Shown here one piece after another: positions 18,054-26,862 of a stretch of 64,000 bases of DNA; positions within the stretch are counted from its first letter, which is position 1, and each line of letters opens with the position of its first letter. The stretch covers positions 1 to 64,000 of the forward strand of contig NZ_DASTAT010000022.1 of NCBI RefSeq assembly GCF_035712445.1. Reading direction: 5' to 3'. Made by a program: the position numbers and the translations under genes. Below the pieces are notes generated by a model. That model was given only the letters and a program-made list of their open reading frames with translations, had not been told where the DNA came from and ran no database searches. The DNA is from Oligoflexus sp. (GTDB lineage: Bacteria; Bdellovibrionota_B; Oligoflexia; Oligoflexales; Oligoflexaceae).

Positions 18054-18839
18054 ATGCTGCCATGGATGGATGCACACTGTCACTTAACCAGCCGCTTTCA
18101 TCCCGAGCCTTTGCCGGGAGTACTGGCATCGCTGCATGAAGCGGGCTGCCAGGGCTTTATCCTGGGAGGCGTCGATCCCCTGGATTGGCAGGAGCAACTC
18201 GATATCCCCGCCTCGCCTTTGCGGATGATCTATGGCTTTGGCATGCATCCCTGGTCCGTGCAGGCCCGCGAGGACGCGCAGCTCGAAGAGGATTTCAAAA
18301 CCCTGGAAACCATGCTCCCCAAGGCCGGCGCTTTAGGGGAATGCGGTGTCGATTTTTTTCGCTGCAAGTCCGAGGACGAGCGGCAGAAGCAAAGTCATTG
18401 GTTCGAGCGTCAGCTGGAACTGGCGGCCGCTCAGAATAAACCGCTTATTCTTCACATCGTAAGGGCCCATCACGAAGCCCTGCGTCTGATGAAACCCTAT
18501 GCGGGCCGCCTGACGGGAATGGTCCATAGCTTCTGGGCCAACCATCAGACGGCTCAATCGTGGCTCGACCTTGGCTTTTATTTATCGGTGCCACCGCGCA
18601 TCATGAAGCTCGATAATCACGGGCTGCTTCAGTACGTGCCCCAGGATCGCATCCTCTTCGAATCGGATAGTCCCGAGGTCTTCGAAAACGGTTCGGCGTC
18701 GGATCCCCGCCTCGCCCTGGATGTGATGAAGCATGTAGCATGGACGCAATGTATACCTGTAGACAGAATTCTGGAGCAGCAAAATCAGAACCTTTTCCGC
18801 CTCTTCCCAAGCCTAAATGACATCCATAAATCCCTGTAG
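18054..18839 (+). CDS. TatD-family metal-dependent hydrolase
   Basis: A 261-residue amidohydrolase-fold enzyme of the TatD/YcfH group, usually 3'-5' DNA exonucleases or related hydrolases. Metal ligands are visible in order: DAHCH at residues 6-10, GECGVD, LHIVRAH, MVHSF and ESDSP. The length is normal for the family. GGGGAGG lies six bases before the ATG. It is monocistronic between the divergent PP2C operon and ahpC. TatD relatives are hard to assign to a substrate by sequence. Confidence 0.82.
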   Translation: MLPWMDAHCHLTSRFHPEPLPGVLASLHEAGCQGFILGGVDPLDWQEQLDIPASPLRMIYGFGMHPWSVQAREDAQLEEDFKTLETMLPKAGALGECGVDFFRCKSEDERQKQSHWFERQLELAAAQNKPLILHIVRAHHEALRLMKPYAGRLTGMVHSFWANHQTAQSWLDLGFYLSVPPRIMKLDNHGLLQYVPQDRILFESDSPEVFENGSASDPRLALDVMKHVAWTQCIPVDRILEQQNQNLFRLFPSLNDIHKSL

Positions 18840-18878
18840 GACCTCGGAATAACTAAAGAAATCAGCGAATCCCACTTC

Positions 18879-18943
18879 ATAGATATTTTCTATAGCATTA
18901 TAAAAACATTAGATTTTACTTATTGAGGCAAAGGCCCGATACT
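18879..18943 (+). promoter_or_regulatory. OxyR-like site and promoter of ahpC
   Basis: ATAG (18879-18882) and CTAT (18890-18893) are spaced by seven bases exactly as in the ATAGntnnnanCTAT half of the E. coli OxyR site, and a weaker second half follows to about 18914. Next to it lie a poor -35 (TTACTT, 18916-18921) and a -10 GATACT (18938-18943) with 16-base spacing, the arrangement expected for an activator that contacts polymerase. An oxyR homologue is encoded in the same operon. Confidence 0.6.
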
Positions 18944-19017
18944 CTCCCTTGTCAGCGGTGATGAGGGTGAAATGATGACCCCCCTCGCCGGACTCTCAAA
19001 CGATTAAGGAGTAATTC

Positions 19018-19584
19018 ATGATTACACTCATCAATTCGAAAGTTCCAGATTTCAAAGTCCAGGCTTATCACAATGACAAGTTTGTTACCGTGTCGCAGAA
19101 CGATCTGAAAGGCAAATGGTCGATCTTCTTCTTCTATCCAGCGGACTTCACCTTCGTGTGTCCTACCGAGCTGGGTGACATGGCTGACAAATACGCTCAA
19201 TTCAAAGAACTGGGCGTGGAAATCTATTCGGTGAGCACCGACACGCATTTCACCCACAAGGCGTGGCATGATGCTTCGGATACCATCAAGAAAATCAAGT
19301 TCCCCATGCTGGCCGACCCCACCGGTCACCTGTCGCGCGCTTTCGGTGTGCACATTGAAGAAGAAGGCCTCGCTTACCGCGGCACCTTCCTTGTGAACCC
19401 TGAAGGCCAAATCAAACTGGCTGAAGTCAACGACAACGGCATCGGCCGTAACGCTGACGAACTCTTCCGCAAAGTGCAAGCGGCTCAGTATGTCGCTTCC
19501 CATGACGGCGAAGTCTGTCCTGCGAAATGGACACCAGGCGAGAAAACTCTGAAGCCTGGTCTGAACCTCGTCGGTAAAATCTAA
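19018..19584 (+). CDS. ahpC: Peroxiredoxin AhpC
   Basis: A 188-residue typical 2-Cys peroxiredoxin that reduces H2O2 and organic peroxides in the cytoplasm. The peroxidatic cysteine is C48 in DFTFVCPTE and the resolving cysteine C167 in GEVCPAKW, both in the bacterial AhpC context, and the length matches E. coli AhpC (187). AAGGAG precedes the ATG. ahpF follows after 59 bases containing a GC hairpin, and oxyR ends the operon. The C-terminal tail typical of peroxide-sensitive AhpC is present. Confidence 0.96.
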   Translation: MITLINSKVPDFKVQAYHNDKFVTVSQNDLKGKWSIFFFYPADFTFVCPTELGDMADKYAQFKELGVEIYSVSTDTHFTHKAWHDASDTIKKIKFPMLADPTGHLSRAFGVHIEEEGLAYRGTFLVNPEGQIKLAEVNDNGIGRNADELFRKVQAAQYVASHDGEVCPAKWTPGEKTLKPGLNLVGKI

Positions 19585-19606
19585 GTCGACCCTTGGGCGA
19601 CAAGCT

Positions 19607-19622
19607 GGGGGCTTCGGCCCCC
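19607..19622 (+). other. UUCG tetraloop hairpin between ahpC and ahpF
   Basis: GGGGGC, TTCG, GCCCCC: a 6-bp all-GC stem closed by a UUCG loop, with no U-run after it. It lies between the ahpC stop and the ahpF ribosome binding site (AAGGAG), where it could protect the 3' end of ahpC mRNA or reduce read-through so that AhpC is made in excess over AhpF. Confidence 0.6.
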
Positions 19623-19643
19623 TGACACGAAGGAGCAAGAGTC

Positions 19644-21194
19644 ATGCTGGATAAAGATCTAAAAGAACAACTTCAAGGTGTTTTCGCTGAACTGAAACCT
19701 TCCATCGAACTCGCTGTGGATGCCAGCGATCACAATCAGCAGGCTGAACTTTTGGACTTTTTAAGGGACCTTGCTTCCACCAGTCCGAAGATTTCGGTCA
19801 AAGTCGGAGCTGAGAAATCGCCTGTGCCGCGCTTCCGCATTCTGCGCGATGGAAGCTCCACGGGCATCAGTTTCCGCGGGATTCCCGGCGGCCATGAGTT
19901 CACCTCTTTGGTCCTCGCCATCCTGAATAGCGCCGGTCAGGGCAAGCTGCCTGACAGTGGTCTGACCAACAGGATCCGAAGCCTGCCGGACGGAACGCAC
20001 ATCCGCACCTATATCAGCCTGAGCTGTGAAAACTGCCCGGATGTGGTGCAGGCTCTGAACCAGATCGCCCTCGCACATGGCAATCTGAGCCATGAAATGG
20101 TCGATGGCGGAATGGTTCCCGAGGAACTGGAAAAACTGAAGATTCAAGGCGTGCCCAGCGTCGTCGTGGGCAATGAACTGATCCATTCGGGTCGTTCGAA
20201 TCTTGCCGAGCTTCTGACCAAGCTCGAAAGCAAACTCGGCACCCAGAAAAAATCGGTCAAGCCGGTGAACCTGGGACACTATGATGTCGCCGTGATCGGC
20301 GCTGGCCCAGCCGGAGCGTCCGCGGCGATCTACAGCGCGCGCAAAGGGCTGAAAACGATCGTGATCGCCGAAAAAATCGGCGGCCAGGTCCAGGAAACCA
20401 AGGATATCGAAAACCTCATTTCGGTGGTCAAAACCGAAGGTCCGATCCTGGCTGCGGCCCTTGATAAACACATGGCCGCGTATAACATCCAAGTTTTGGA
20501 ACACCGCCGCGTGGAAGAAGTGAACACGGGTAAGAAGCGTGAACTGATTTTCAACAGCGGCGAACGTTTGACGACCGACACCCTGATCGTGGCCTCAGGC
20601 GCCAAGTGGCGGGAACTGAATATTCCTGGCGAAAAGGAATACATCGGCCGCGGCGTGGCCTTCTGCCCGCACTGTGATGGTCCTTATTACAAAGGCAAGA
20701 AAGTTGCGGTCGTCGGCGGCGGCAACTCCGGTGTCGAAGCGGCGATTGACCTCGCGGGCATCTGCTCTTCGGTCGTGCTCTATGAGTTCCTGGACAAGCT
20801 CAAGGCTGACCAGGTCCTCATCGATAAGCTGAAATCGCTGCCCAACGTCAAGATCGTGATGGAAGCGCGCACCACTGAAGTCGTCGGCAACGGTGAAAAA
20901 GTCGTGGGCCTCCGTTACGAGGATCGTCAGACGAAGAAAGAGCACGAGGAAAAACTCGATGGCATTTTCGTTCAGATCGGTCTTTCGCCCAACAGCGGCT
21001 TTATCAAGGACATCGTGACTGTGAACCGCTTCGGCGAAATCATCGTCGATGAAAAAGGCCGCACCTCGATGCCTGGCATCTATGCCGCTGGGGATGTGAC
21101 CACGGTCCCCTACAAGCAGATTGTGATCGCCATGGGCGAAGGAGCCAAGGTTGCTCTGGCCGCATTTGAAGACCGCATGCGCGGTGAAATATGA
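19644..21194 (+). CDS. ahpF: Alkyl hydroperoxide reductase flavoprotein AhpF
   Basis: A 516-residue NADH-dependent flavoprotein that recharges AhpC. The N-terminal double-thioredoxin domain has its CxxC at C128/C131 (SCENCPD), one residue off the E. coli numbering. The FAD motif is IGAGPAGASAA, the reductase CxxC is C341/C344 (FCPHCDG), the NADH motif GGGNSGVEAA, and the C-terminal FAD motif YAAGDVTTVPYKQ. All parts are complete and of normal length. The stop overlaps the oxyR start (ATGA). Confidence 0.96.
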   Translation: MLDKDLKEQLQGVFAELKPSIELAVDASDHNQQAELLDFLRDLASTSPKISVKVGAEKSPVPRFRILRDGSSTGISFRGIPGGHEFTSLVLAILNSAGQGKLPDSGLTNRIRSLPDGTHIRTYISLSCENCPDVVQALNQIALAHGNLSHEMVDGGMVPEELEKLKIQGVPSVVVGNELIHSGRSNLAELLTKLESKLGTQKKSVKPVNLGHYDVAVIGAGPAGASAAIYSARKGLKTIVIAEKIGGQVQETKDIENLISVVKTEGPILAAALDKHMAAYNIQVLEHRRVEEVNTGKKRELIFNSGERLTTDTLIVASGAKWRELNIPGEKEYIGRGVAFCPHCDGPYYKGKKVAVVGGGNSGVEAAIDLAGICSSVVLYEFLDKLKADQVLIDKLKSLPNVKIVMEARTTEVVGNGEKVVGLRYEDRQTKKEHEEKLDGIFVQIGLSPNSGFIKDIVTVNRFGEIIVDEKGRTSMPGIYAAGDVTTVPYKQIVIAMGEGAKVALAAFEDRMRGEI

Positions 21195-22141
21195 CCCTGA
21201 CGCAGCTGAGTTACATCGTTGCGGTGGCCACGCACGGAAGTTTCGGAATGGCCGCTCGCAAATGTCATGTGACCCAGCCGACGCTCAGCATGCAGATCCA
21301 AAAGCTTGAGGATCTGCTCGGCGTCCTTATTTTTGATCGTTCCAAGCAGCCCGTGGTCCTGACTCCCATCGGGGCCCGGCTGGTGGAACAGGCTCGTATC
21401 ATCCTGAGAGAGGCCGAGCGCCTCCAGGAAATCGTACGTGAAGAGTCCGGACAGATTCAGGGGGACTTTCGCCTGGGAATCATTCCGACGATCGCCCCCT
21501 ATCTGCTGCCACTCTTTCTGCAAAAATTCATGGATCGTTATCCGACCGTGAACCTGACCGTCGAAGAACTGGAAACCGCCGCGATCGTGCAGCGTCTGAA
21601 AGAGGACACGCTCGATGCCGGCATCCTCGCCACGCCGCTGCATGACAACAGCATCCTGGAAAATCGGCTCTATGATGAACCCTTCTTCGTCTGCTTCTCC
21701 AAAAAGGACGAGCTGGCCCAGAAAAAAGTCCTGCATGAGAAAGATTTGCCATTGGAACGCATACTGCTGCTGAACGAAGGCAATTGCCTGCGGGATCAGA
21801 TGATCAACCTCTGTCAATTCAAAGCGCAGTCCCAGGAGAAAACGCAGCGGCTGCATTTTGAAAGCGGAAGCTTGACCACGCTGATCCGTCTTGTGGAACA
21901 GGGGTCAGGCTTTACCATCGTCCCTTATCTGGCGCTGGATACCGTCCCTGTCGGCAACTGCATCACCCGGCCTTTTGCCGAGCCCCAGCCGATGCGGGAA
22001 ATCAGTTTGATCGTACGCCGCACTTATGTGAAACATAATATCCTCGAAGCTCTGCGCAAAGAGGTGCTGGCCCATCTTCCGGAGCAGCTTCTCGAATATC
22101 AGAAGCACAAGGGTCGCCTGATCGAATTCCAATGGGCGTGA
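21191..22141 (+). CDS. oxyR: Peroxide-sensing LysR regulator OxyR
   Basis: A 316-residue LysR-type regulator. The N-terminal helix-turn-helix includes FGMAARKCHVTQPTLSMQIQKLE. In the sensor domain the redox pair is C199 and C208 (NCLRDQMINLC), at the same residue numbers and spacing as the E. coli OxyR disulfide, with the surrounding EGNCLRDQ also matching. It should become an activator when the disulfide forms. It is translated coupled to ahpF (four-base overlap) as the third gene of ahpC-ahpF-oxyR, so it probably autoregulates through the site upstream of ahpC. Confidence 0.93.
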   Translation: MTLTQLSYIVAVATHGSFGMAARKCHVTQPTLSMQIQKLEDLLGVLIFDRSKQPVVLTPIGARLVEQARIILREAERLQEIVREESGQIQGDFRLGIIPTIAPYLLPLFLQKFMDRYPTVNLTVEELETAAIVQRLKEDTLDAGILATPLHDNSILENRLYDEPFFVCFSKKDELAQKKVLHEKDLPLERILLLNEGNCLRDQMINLCQFKAQSQEKTQRLHFESGSLTTLIRLVEQGSGFTIVPYLALDTVPVGNCITRPFAEPQPMREISLIVRRTYVKHNILEALRKEVLAHLPEQLLEYQKHKGRLIEFQWA

Positions 22142-22163
22142 GGCCCCTTGACGGGCGACAGCC

Positions 22164-23009
22164 TCAAACCTCGGCCTCTTCGCGCGGCCAAGGGCAGCAG
22201 AGCTCCGGCAGGTACACCCATCCCTGTTCCAAAAAGAAGGCGTTATCCGGCTTCGATGTGAAACCGTAGAGTTCCAAAGCGGCAACTATAGCCGCGATGG
22301 CTGCGGAAAAACTTTCCACGCTGCTCGCGACTTCATCAATGTCGTCCTCTTCCAAAAAACCATGCTCGTGCAAGGCTTCCAGAAAAGCGGTGCGGCGATC
22401 CCGTCCGACTTCAAACGCACGATACTGATAGGCCAGTTCGCGATCGAGTCCAAGCTGATCGACAAGACAACTCACCGCATGCGGCACTGAAGTTTCCCAC
22501 AGGCGAATCGGCCGCGGCAGACTGTTCAGACGCCGCTGCAGAGTCATGGCGCGAACCACGAGTGGTGCCTTGTTCGCGCTGTAGGTCGGTTCCTGAAGGG
22601 ACGGTGCCCATTGGAACCATTCTTTGACATCCCAAATCCGCTGGGTCTGCGGATTCATCACACGTTTCCGTCGGCGTCCGGCGCCGCTCTCGGCGAGTTT
22701 CTGCATATAAGCCACCGCTATGTCCTCGCAGGCATTCACACCTGGGCACACAGGGCGGGTGCAGGCCACGCAGGGTGGAACAGTCAAAGGACTGTCGATC
22801 ATCACCCGATCCGGTGCCTCCATTCGCAAAAAATCAAAGAGTCGATCGTCCGAAAACAGCCGATGGAGGGCTCCCATACGGTCCAAAACCGCGTTGATCT
22901 TTAGGTTGCCTTCCCATGGGCGACCTGTCATGATCACGACTGTTGTTTTGGTGGAGTTGGGCCCTGCAAGGTGTATCCCAGCTACTTTGACAGTTTTTTC
23001 TGCTTGCAT
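22164..23009 (-). CDS. DUF429-like predicted nuclease
   Basis: A 281-residue protein. The first strand VAGIHLAGPNSTKT, the DRVMIDSPLTVPP segment and the later IRLWETSVPHA with a distal acidic stretch follow the layout of DUF429, a predicted RNase H-fold nuclease family. In place of the usual first aspartate the sequence has His (GIHLAG). It also carries a cysteine cluster, PCVACTRPVCPGVNAC, that could bind a metal. GGGGG lies seven bases before the ATG. It converges with oxyR and is divergent from the TPR/barrel gene. Function unproven. Confidence 0.6.
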   Translation of the reverse strand: MQAEKTVKVAGIHLAGPNSTKTTVVIMTGRPWEGNLKINAVLDRMGALHRLFSDDRLFDFLRMEAPDRVMIDSPLTVPPCVACTRPVCPGVNACEDIAVAYMQKLAESGAGRRRKRVMNPQTQRIWDVKEWFQWAPSLQEPTYSANKAPLVVRAMTLQRRLNSLPRPIRLWETSVPHAVSCLVDQLGLDRELAYQYRAFEVGRDRRTAFLEALHEHGFLEEDDIDEVASSVESFSAAIAAIVAALELYGFTSKPDNAFFLEQGWVYLPELCCPWPREEAEV

Positions 23010-23056
23010 AACAGGCCCCCAGCCTTGGCGCTACTGTTGAAAGATAAAGGTCGAGA

Positions 23057-24799
23057 TTGTTATTTATGGGTATCCGTCGCCATCATTTCACCTGCCTTCT
23101 CCTGATTCTTGGGTCACTTGCCTTAGGGACGAATCACGGTTGGGCGCAAAACGCTGAGCCGGGCAAACAGGATTCTAGCGTACTCGTGAAGGCACAAGAA
23201 GAGTTTTCCCAAAGACGTTTCGTTGAAGCCTTGCAAATCTATCGCAGCTATCTGCGCGAGCATCCGGAAGATCAGGATACCTGGACACGATTCGCAGCCA
23301 CCTACTATCACACAGGCCAGGCGCGTCAGGCACTGGATTATTTGCGGCGCTCGAAACCATCCAATCGCCTGCGTGGCTTTAATCTTTATTATCAGGCTCT
23401 GTGTTTCGATGCGACAGGGGATCGCATGCGCGCCAAACGTTATTTGGCGCGGGTCAGTAAATTGGACGAGCCTCTGGCCGAGGATGCGCTCTTCGAACTC
23501 GCCGCGATGGAATTTGAAGATGCCGATACCACCGCCGCACGGGCCGCGGCCGAAGAGTATATGAAACGCTTCCCACAAGGTCGCTTTCGCGCGCCTGTGG
23601 ATTTGATTCTGAATCGCATGGCTGTGGCCGGTAAAATCGAAGTGCCGGGAACGCAGCATGCGCGTTATCGCACCAGCTTCTTCGAACAGCATCCGCTCTC
23701 GCTCCTCTCGGTTCCGCATTTTTGGTATTACCAGCTCGGTTATTACTACGAGCGCAGCGAGCGTTCGAATCCTGGTTACGAACGCGAAACGCCTGTCGTC
23801 AAAACCGGCATCGCTTCGGAAGCTTTTAAGATCGTCGCCAATGCCGGACTCGGGCTCGGGCCTTTCAAAGGCAACGGCACCGAAAGTTACGTGGGTTACA
23901 TCTATGAGCAGGATTGGTTGAGCGATGGTGATCGGCTCAAGGTTTGGACCGAGGATCCAGGTGATGTGCAGTACTTTCCCTTCCGTCCGGATCTGATGGA
24001 GCGGCGTCATCGGTTGTTCGTCGAAACATCGGGACAGTCGGGCGACTTTCTCTTCGGTGTCTATGGTCACTGGCAGTTTTACCGCTCGGGCTCCGAATAT
24101 TTTCCGGCGCCTGAACGTCCTGAAATTCGCCAGGCCTTTGATGTCGGCACGGAGAATCTGCTCGCGCCCTGGGTGGAATGGAGCTATCACCCCCAGCACA
24201 GCGCTCGCTTTTATCTCCTCTTCAGAAAGTATCTCGATCGGCGCGAAAGCGATTCCAGCTTCAAGACCTATAGCCTTTTCGGTTCGAGCATCGACCCCTT
24301 CGTCAGTGGAGCGCTGGAGCATAACAGCAACTTCCCGAAACTCTGGGGCATGAAGCTGACCGCCGAACTCTTCCAGCATCAGTACGCCTTCAACGACTTC
24401 TTTTACAGCTATACGAGCCGCGGGGTCGCCGGCCTCGTCCGCGTCAGCCCTTGGCCCTTCCTGCACCTCAGCGGGCGCGCTGCCTACTCGCAGGAGGACT
24501 ATACCTATGACACGATCCAGAGTCTCGGCTGCGGCCGGACCGCTGGGACCGCGGCCGTCTGTCAAAGACTCGAAAAAACGATAAATTTCGGGGGTTCGGT
24601 CAGCTATATCAATAACAAGCAGCAGGCTCTCAGTTTGATAGGTCACTACCGCGACCACAAAAATGATACATTGAAGGTATACAATGAAAGCCGGTTCGAT
24701 GTGCTCTTCCAGTTTACCCAGGCCTTCCCAACGCTGAATCAGGCCGGGCCGTACATCGAGCCGTTCCGCGGTATCGCTGACTCCAGGGGAGCCTACTGA
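23057..24799 (+). CDS. TPR / outer-membrane barrel protein
   Basis: A 580-residue exported protein. The signal peptide (about 1-30, ending HGWAQ) is followed by TPR-like repeats (about 40-190) and a C-terminal region of about 350 residues rich in aromatic amphipathic strands (FWYYQLGYYYERS, FYLLFRKYL), consistent with an outer-membrane barrel. I use the TTG at 23057 because AAAGG lies six bases before it; the ATG three codons later is possible. The stop shares a base with the start of the PilZ gene (TGATG). Its layout parallels the protein at 13980. Confidence 0.7.
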   Translation: MLFMGIRRHHFTCLLLILGSLALGTNHGWAQNAEPGKQDSSVLVKAQEEFSQRRFVEALQIYRSYLREHPEDQDTWTRFAATYYHTGQARQALDYLRRSKPSNRLRGFNLYYQALCFDATGDRMRAKRYLARVSKLDEPLAEDALFELAAMEFEDADTTAARAAAEEYMKRFPQGRFRAPVDLILNRMAVAGKIEVPGTQHARYRTSFFEQHPLSLLSVPHFWYYQLGYYYERSERSNPGYERETPVVKTGIASEAFKIVANAGLGLGPFKGNGTESYVGYIYEQDWLSDGDRLKVWTEDPGDVQYFPFRPDLMERRHRLFVETSGQSGDFLFGVYGHWQFYRSGSEYFPAPERPEIRQAFDVGTENLLAPWVEWSYHPQHSARFYLLFRKYLDRRESDSSFKTYSLFGSSIDPFVSGALEHNSNFPKLWGMKLTAELFQHQYAFNDFFYSYTSRGVAGLVRVSPWPFLHLSGRAAYSQEDYTYDTIQSLGCGRTAGTAAVCQRLEKTINFGGSVSYINNKQQALSLIGHYRDHKNDTLKVYNESRFDVLFQFTQAFPTLNQAGPYIEPFRGIADSRGAY

Positions 24800-25398
24800 T
24801 GTCCATTGATGAAGCTTCGCTAGAATTGATCCAGGAATGCGTCCAACGCAAGTCGCCGGTATTTTTTTCGGCCAGCGAAGTGAACATCGTTTTCCAAACC
24901 CATATCATGGTGATCAAAAACCGCTCGATCGTCCTGGCGAATACCGTTCCGCCCGAACACATCACGGCGGTGGCGCAATCCCAGCAGTATTTTCTGAAGA
25001 TCCATGCGGTCCGCTTCGTTTCGGATCGCATCACGACCGATGGCGTTCATATCCTTTTCCCACTGGAAGGCTTGCGCCTGATCGAAGACAGCCGCAGCGC
25101 CAAGCGTTTCATGTTTGATGCGAGCGAGCGCGTGGTGATGGAAGTGGTCAATCCCATTGACCAGGAAACCGTCCTGCGCAAAGCCATCCTCGATATGTCC
25201 ACCACCGGGCTGTCCATCCGCACGCCCATGCAGTCCAAGCTCTATTCACCCGGCCAGCGCTTTGAGAAGATGAAAATCATCATGGATGGCAAGGTGTACA
25301 ATGAAGTCGACGGCCACGTCGTCTATCAGCAGACCTTCCTGAATCAGAAGGGCAAGAGCTATTGCCAGGTGGGTTTCAAGTTCGATAACGCTCCCTGA
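24799..25398 (+). CDS. PilZ-domain protein, YcgR-like
   Basis: A 199-residue cytoplasmic protein. The C-terminal half is a PilZ domain: the RxxxR motif in DSRSAKRF and the DxSxxG motif in DMSTTGLS are both present, so c-di-GMP binding is likely. The N-terminal 95 residues resemble the YcgR-N beta domain. It starts inside the stop of the TPR/barrel gene, implying translational coupling, and precedes the nucleotidase by 21 bases. A role linking c-di-GMP to the envelope protein upstream is inference. Confidence 0.8.
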   Translation: MSIDEASLELIQECVQRKSPVFFSASEVNIVFQTHIMVIKNRSIVLANTVPPEHITAVAQSQQYFLKIHAVRFVSDRITTDGVHILFPLEGLRLIEDSRSAKRFMFDASERVVMEVVNPIDQETVLRKAILDMSTTGLSIRTPMQSKLYSPGQRFEKMKIIMDGKVYNEVDGHVVYQQTFLNQKGKSYCQVGFKFDNAP

Positions 25399-25419
25399 TC
25401 GCCAAGGCCAAGACACAGC

Positions 25420-26862
25420 ATGCAAAAACTAAAGAAACATCAGAAAATTTACGTCAACCGTTCCCTGAATATGGCATCCATCAAGTCCATCGGCTTTGAT
25501 ATGGATCATACCCTCGTGCTTTATAACCGCGAGAATTTTGAAAACCTCGCCTTCCATGAAACCGTGAAAAAATTCGTGGCCAACGGTTATCCCGAGGAAC
25601 TCCTGAAGCTCAAGTTCGATCCCGACTTCGTGATCCGGGGCCTTTTGGTCGATCGCGATCGCGGCAACCTCCTGAAAGTCGATTCCCATAAATATGTTAA
25701 GGTCGCGTTCCACGGTCATCGCAAACTCGATAAGCAGGAACGCTACGAACTCTACAACGCCAAGAGCTTCAAGGCTGACGATTACCTGACCGTCGACACC
25801 TTCTTCGCCCAGAGCGAAGTGCAGCTCTTCACCGAGATCGTCGACTACATGCGGCGGCATCCGGGCCAGATTCAAAAAAGCTATCGGCAGGTTTACTCCG
25901 ATCTGCGCGAATGGATCGACCTCTCGCATCAGGATGGTTCGATCAAATCCCGCGTGCTCGCCGAGCCGGAAAAATATATCGACCGGGATAAAAACCTGGT
26001 GGAAACCCTGGTGAAGCTTCTGGATGGCGGCAAAAAACTGTTCGTGATCACCAACTCGGACTGGTCGTACACCAATGCGGTCATGACCTATCTGCTCGAC
26101 GGCCTGCATCCCGACTTCCCGAGCTGGCGCGATTATTTCGAGCACATCATCGTGAGCGCGGGCAAGCCCAATTTCTTCACCGGCAGCAATCCCTTCTATG
26201 AGGTGGTGACCGAGAAGGAAGGGCTCCTGAAGCAGCATCGCGGCAGCTTCCTGCCGAAGCAGGTCTATCACGGCGGCAATGCCATCCTCTTTGAACGGCT
26301 GACCCAGCAGAAGGGTGATCAGATCCTTTACTGCGGTGATCACATCTACGGCGATATTCAGCGCTCCAAGGAGCTTTTCAACTGGCGGACCCTTCTGGTC
26401 GTCCAGGAGCTTGAGGATCAGCTGAGCAAGCAGGAAAAACTGCAGCCGGACTTCGAGCGCATCATGGAGACCATCCATCGCGAAGAGGAAATCCAGGACG
26501 AGGCGCAGTCCCTGCGCTCCGAAATCGGTAACCTTCAGCGTCGTCTGAAGATGGTCGGCAGCGATAAGCAGAAGGAAGTGAAGCAGCAGCAGAGGCTCAA
26601 GGATTACATCGAGCAGCTCGCTAAAAAAGAGCAGCAGCTTGAGGAAATCCATAAGCAGATCAAAATGCAGATTGAAGCGCGGGAAAAGGCCCTGCATCCC
26701 ATCTGGGGTGAGCTGATGCGGACGAGCCTGGAGAAGAGCCGTTTTGCGAAGCAGGTCGAGTCCTACGCCTGCCTTTACACCAGTCGTGTGACCAGCCTGC
26801 GCTTTTATTCATGCAGCCAGAAATATCGCTCCTATCGCGATATGATGCCCCATGACATGTAA
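25420..26862 (+). CDS. HAD-IG family 5'-nucleotidase
   Basis: A 480-residue haloacid-dehalogenase enzyme of the cN-II/5'-nucleotidase type (Pfam 5_nucleotid). The nucleophile motif is GFDMDHTLVLY near residue 27, motif II FVITNSDWSY, and motif III/IV YCGDHIYGDI. A long charged coiled coil (about 340-420) precedes the C-terminus. Such enzymes dephosphorylate purine nucleotides in eukaryotes; bacterial ones are known mainly in delta-like and Bdellovibrio-type lineages. The last 31 bases overlap the convergent DUF2779 gene. Confidence 0.85.
   Translation: MQKLKKHQKIYVNRSLNMASIKSIGFDMDHTLVLYNRENFENLAFHETVKKFVANGYPEELLKLKFDPDFVIRGLLVDRDRGNLLKVDSHKYVKVAFHGHRKLDKQERYELYNAKSFKADDYLTVDTFFAQSEVQLFTEIVDYMRRHPGQIQKSYRQVYSDLREWIDLSHQDGSIKSRVLAEPEKYIDRDKNLVETLVKLLDGGKKLFVITNSDWSYTNAVMTYLLDGLHPDFPSWRDYFEHIIVSAGKPNFFTGSNPFYEVVTEKEGLLKQHRGSFLPKQVYHGGNAILFERLTQQKGDQILYCGDHIYGDIQRSKELFNWRTLLVVQELEDQLSKQEKLQPDFERIMETIHREEEIQDEAQSLRSEIGNLQRRLKMVGSDKQKEVKQQQRLKDYIEQLAKKEQQLEEIHKQIKMQIEAREKALHPIWGELMRTSLEKSRFAKQVESYACLYTSRVTSLRFYSCSQKYRSYRDMMPHDM

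Noticed and set aside
23123..24658. Long minus-strand frame opposite the TPR/barrel gene
   Set aside because: Shadow of a signal-peptide-bearing gene; no family motif or start signal.
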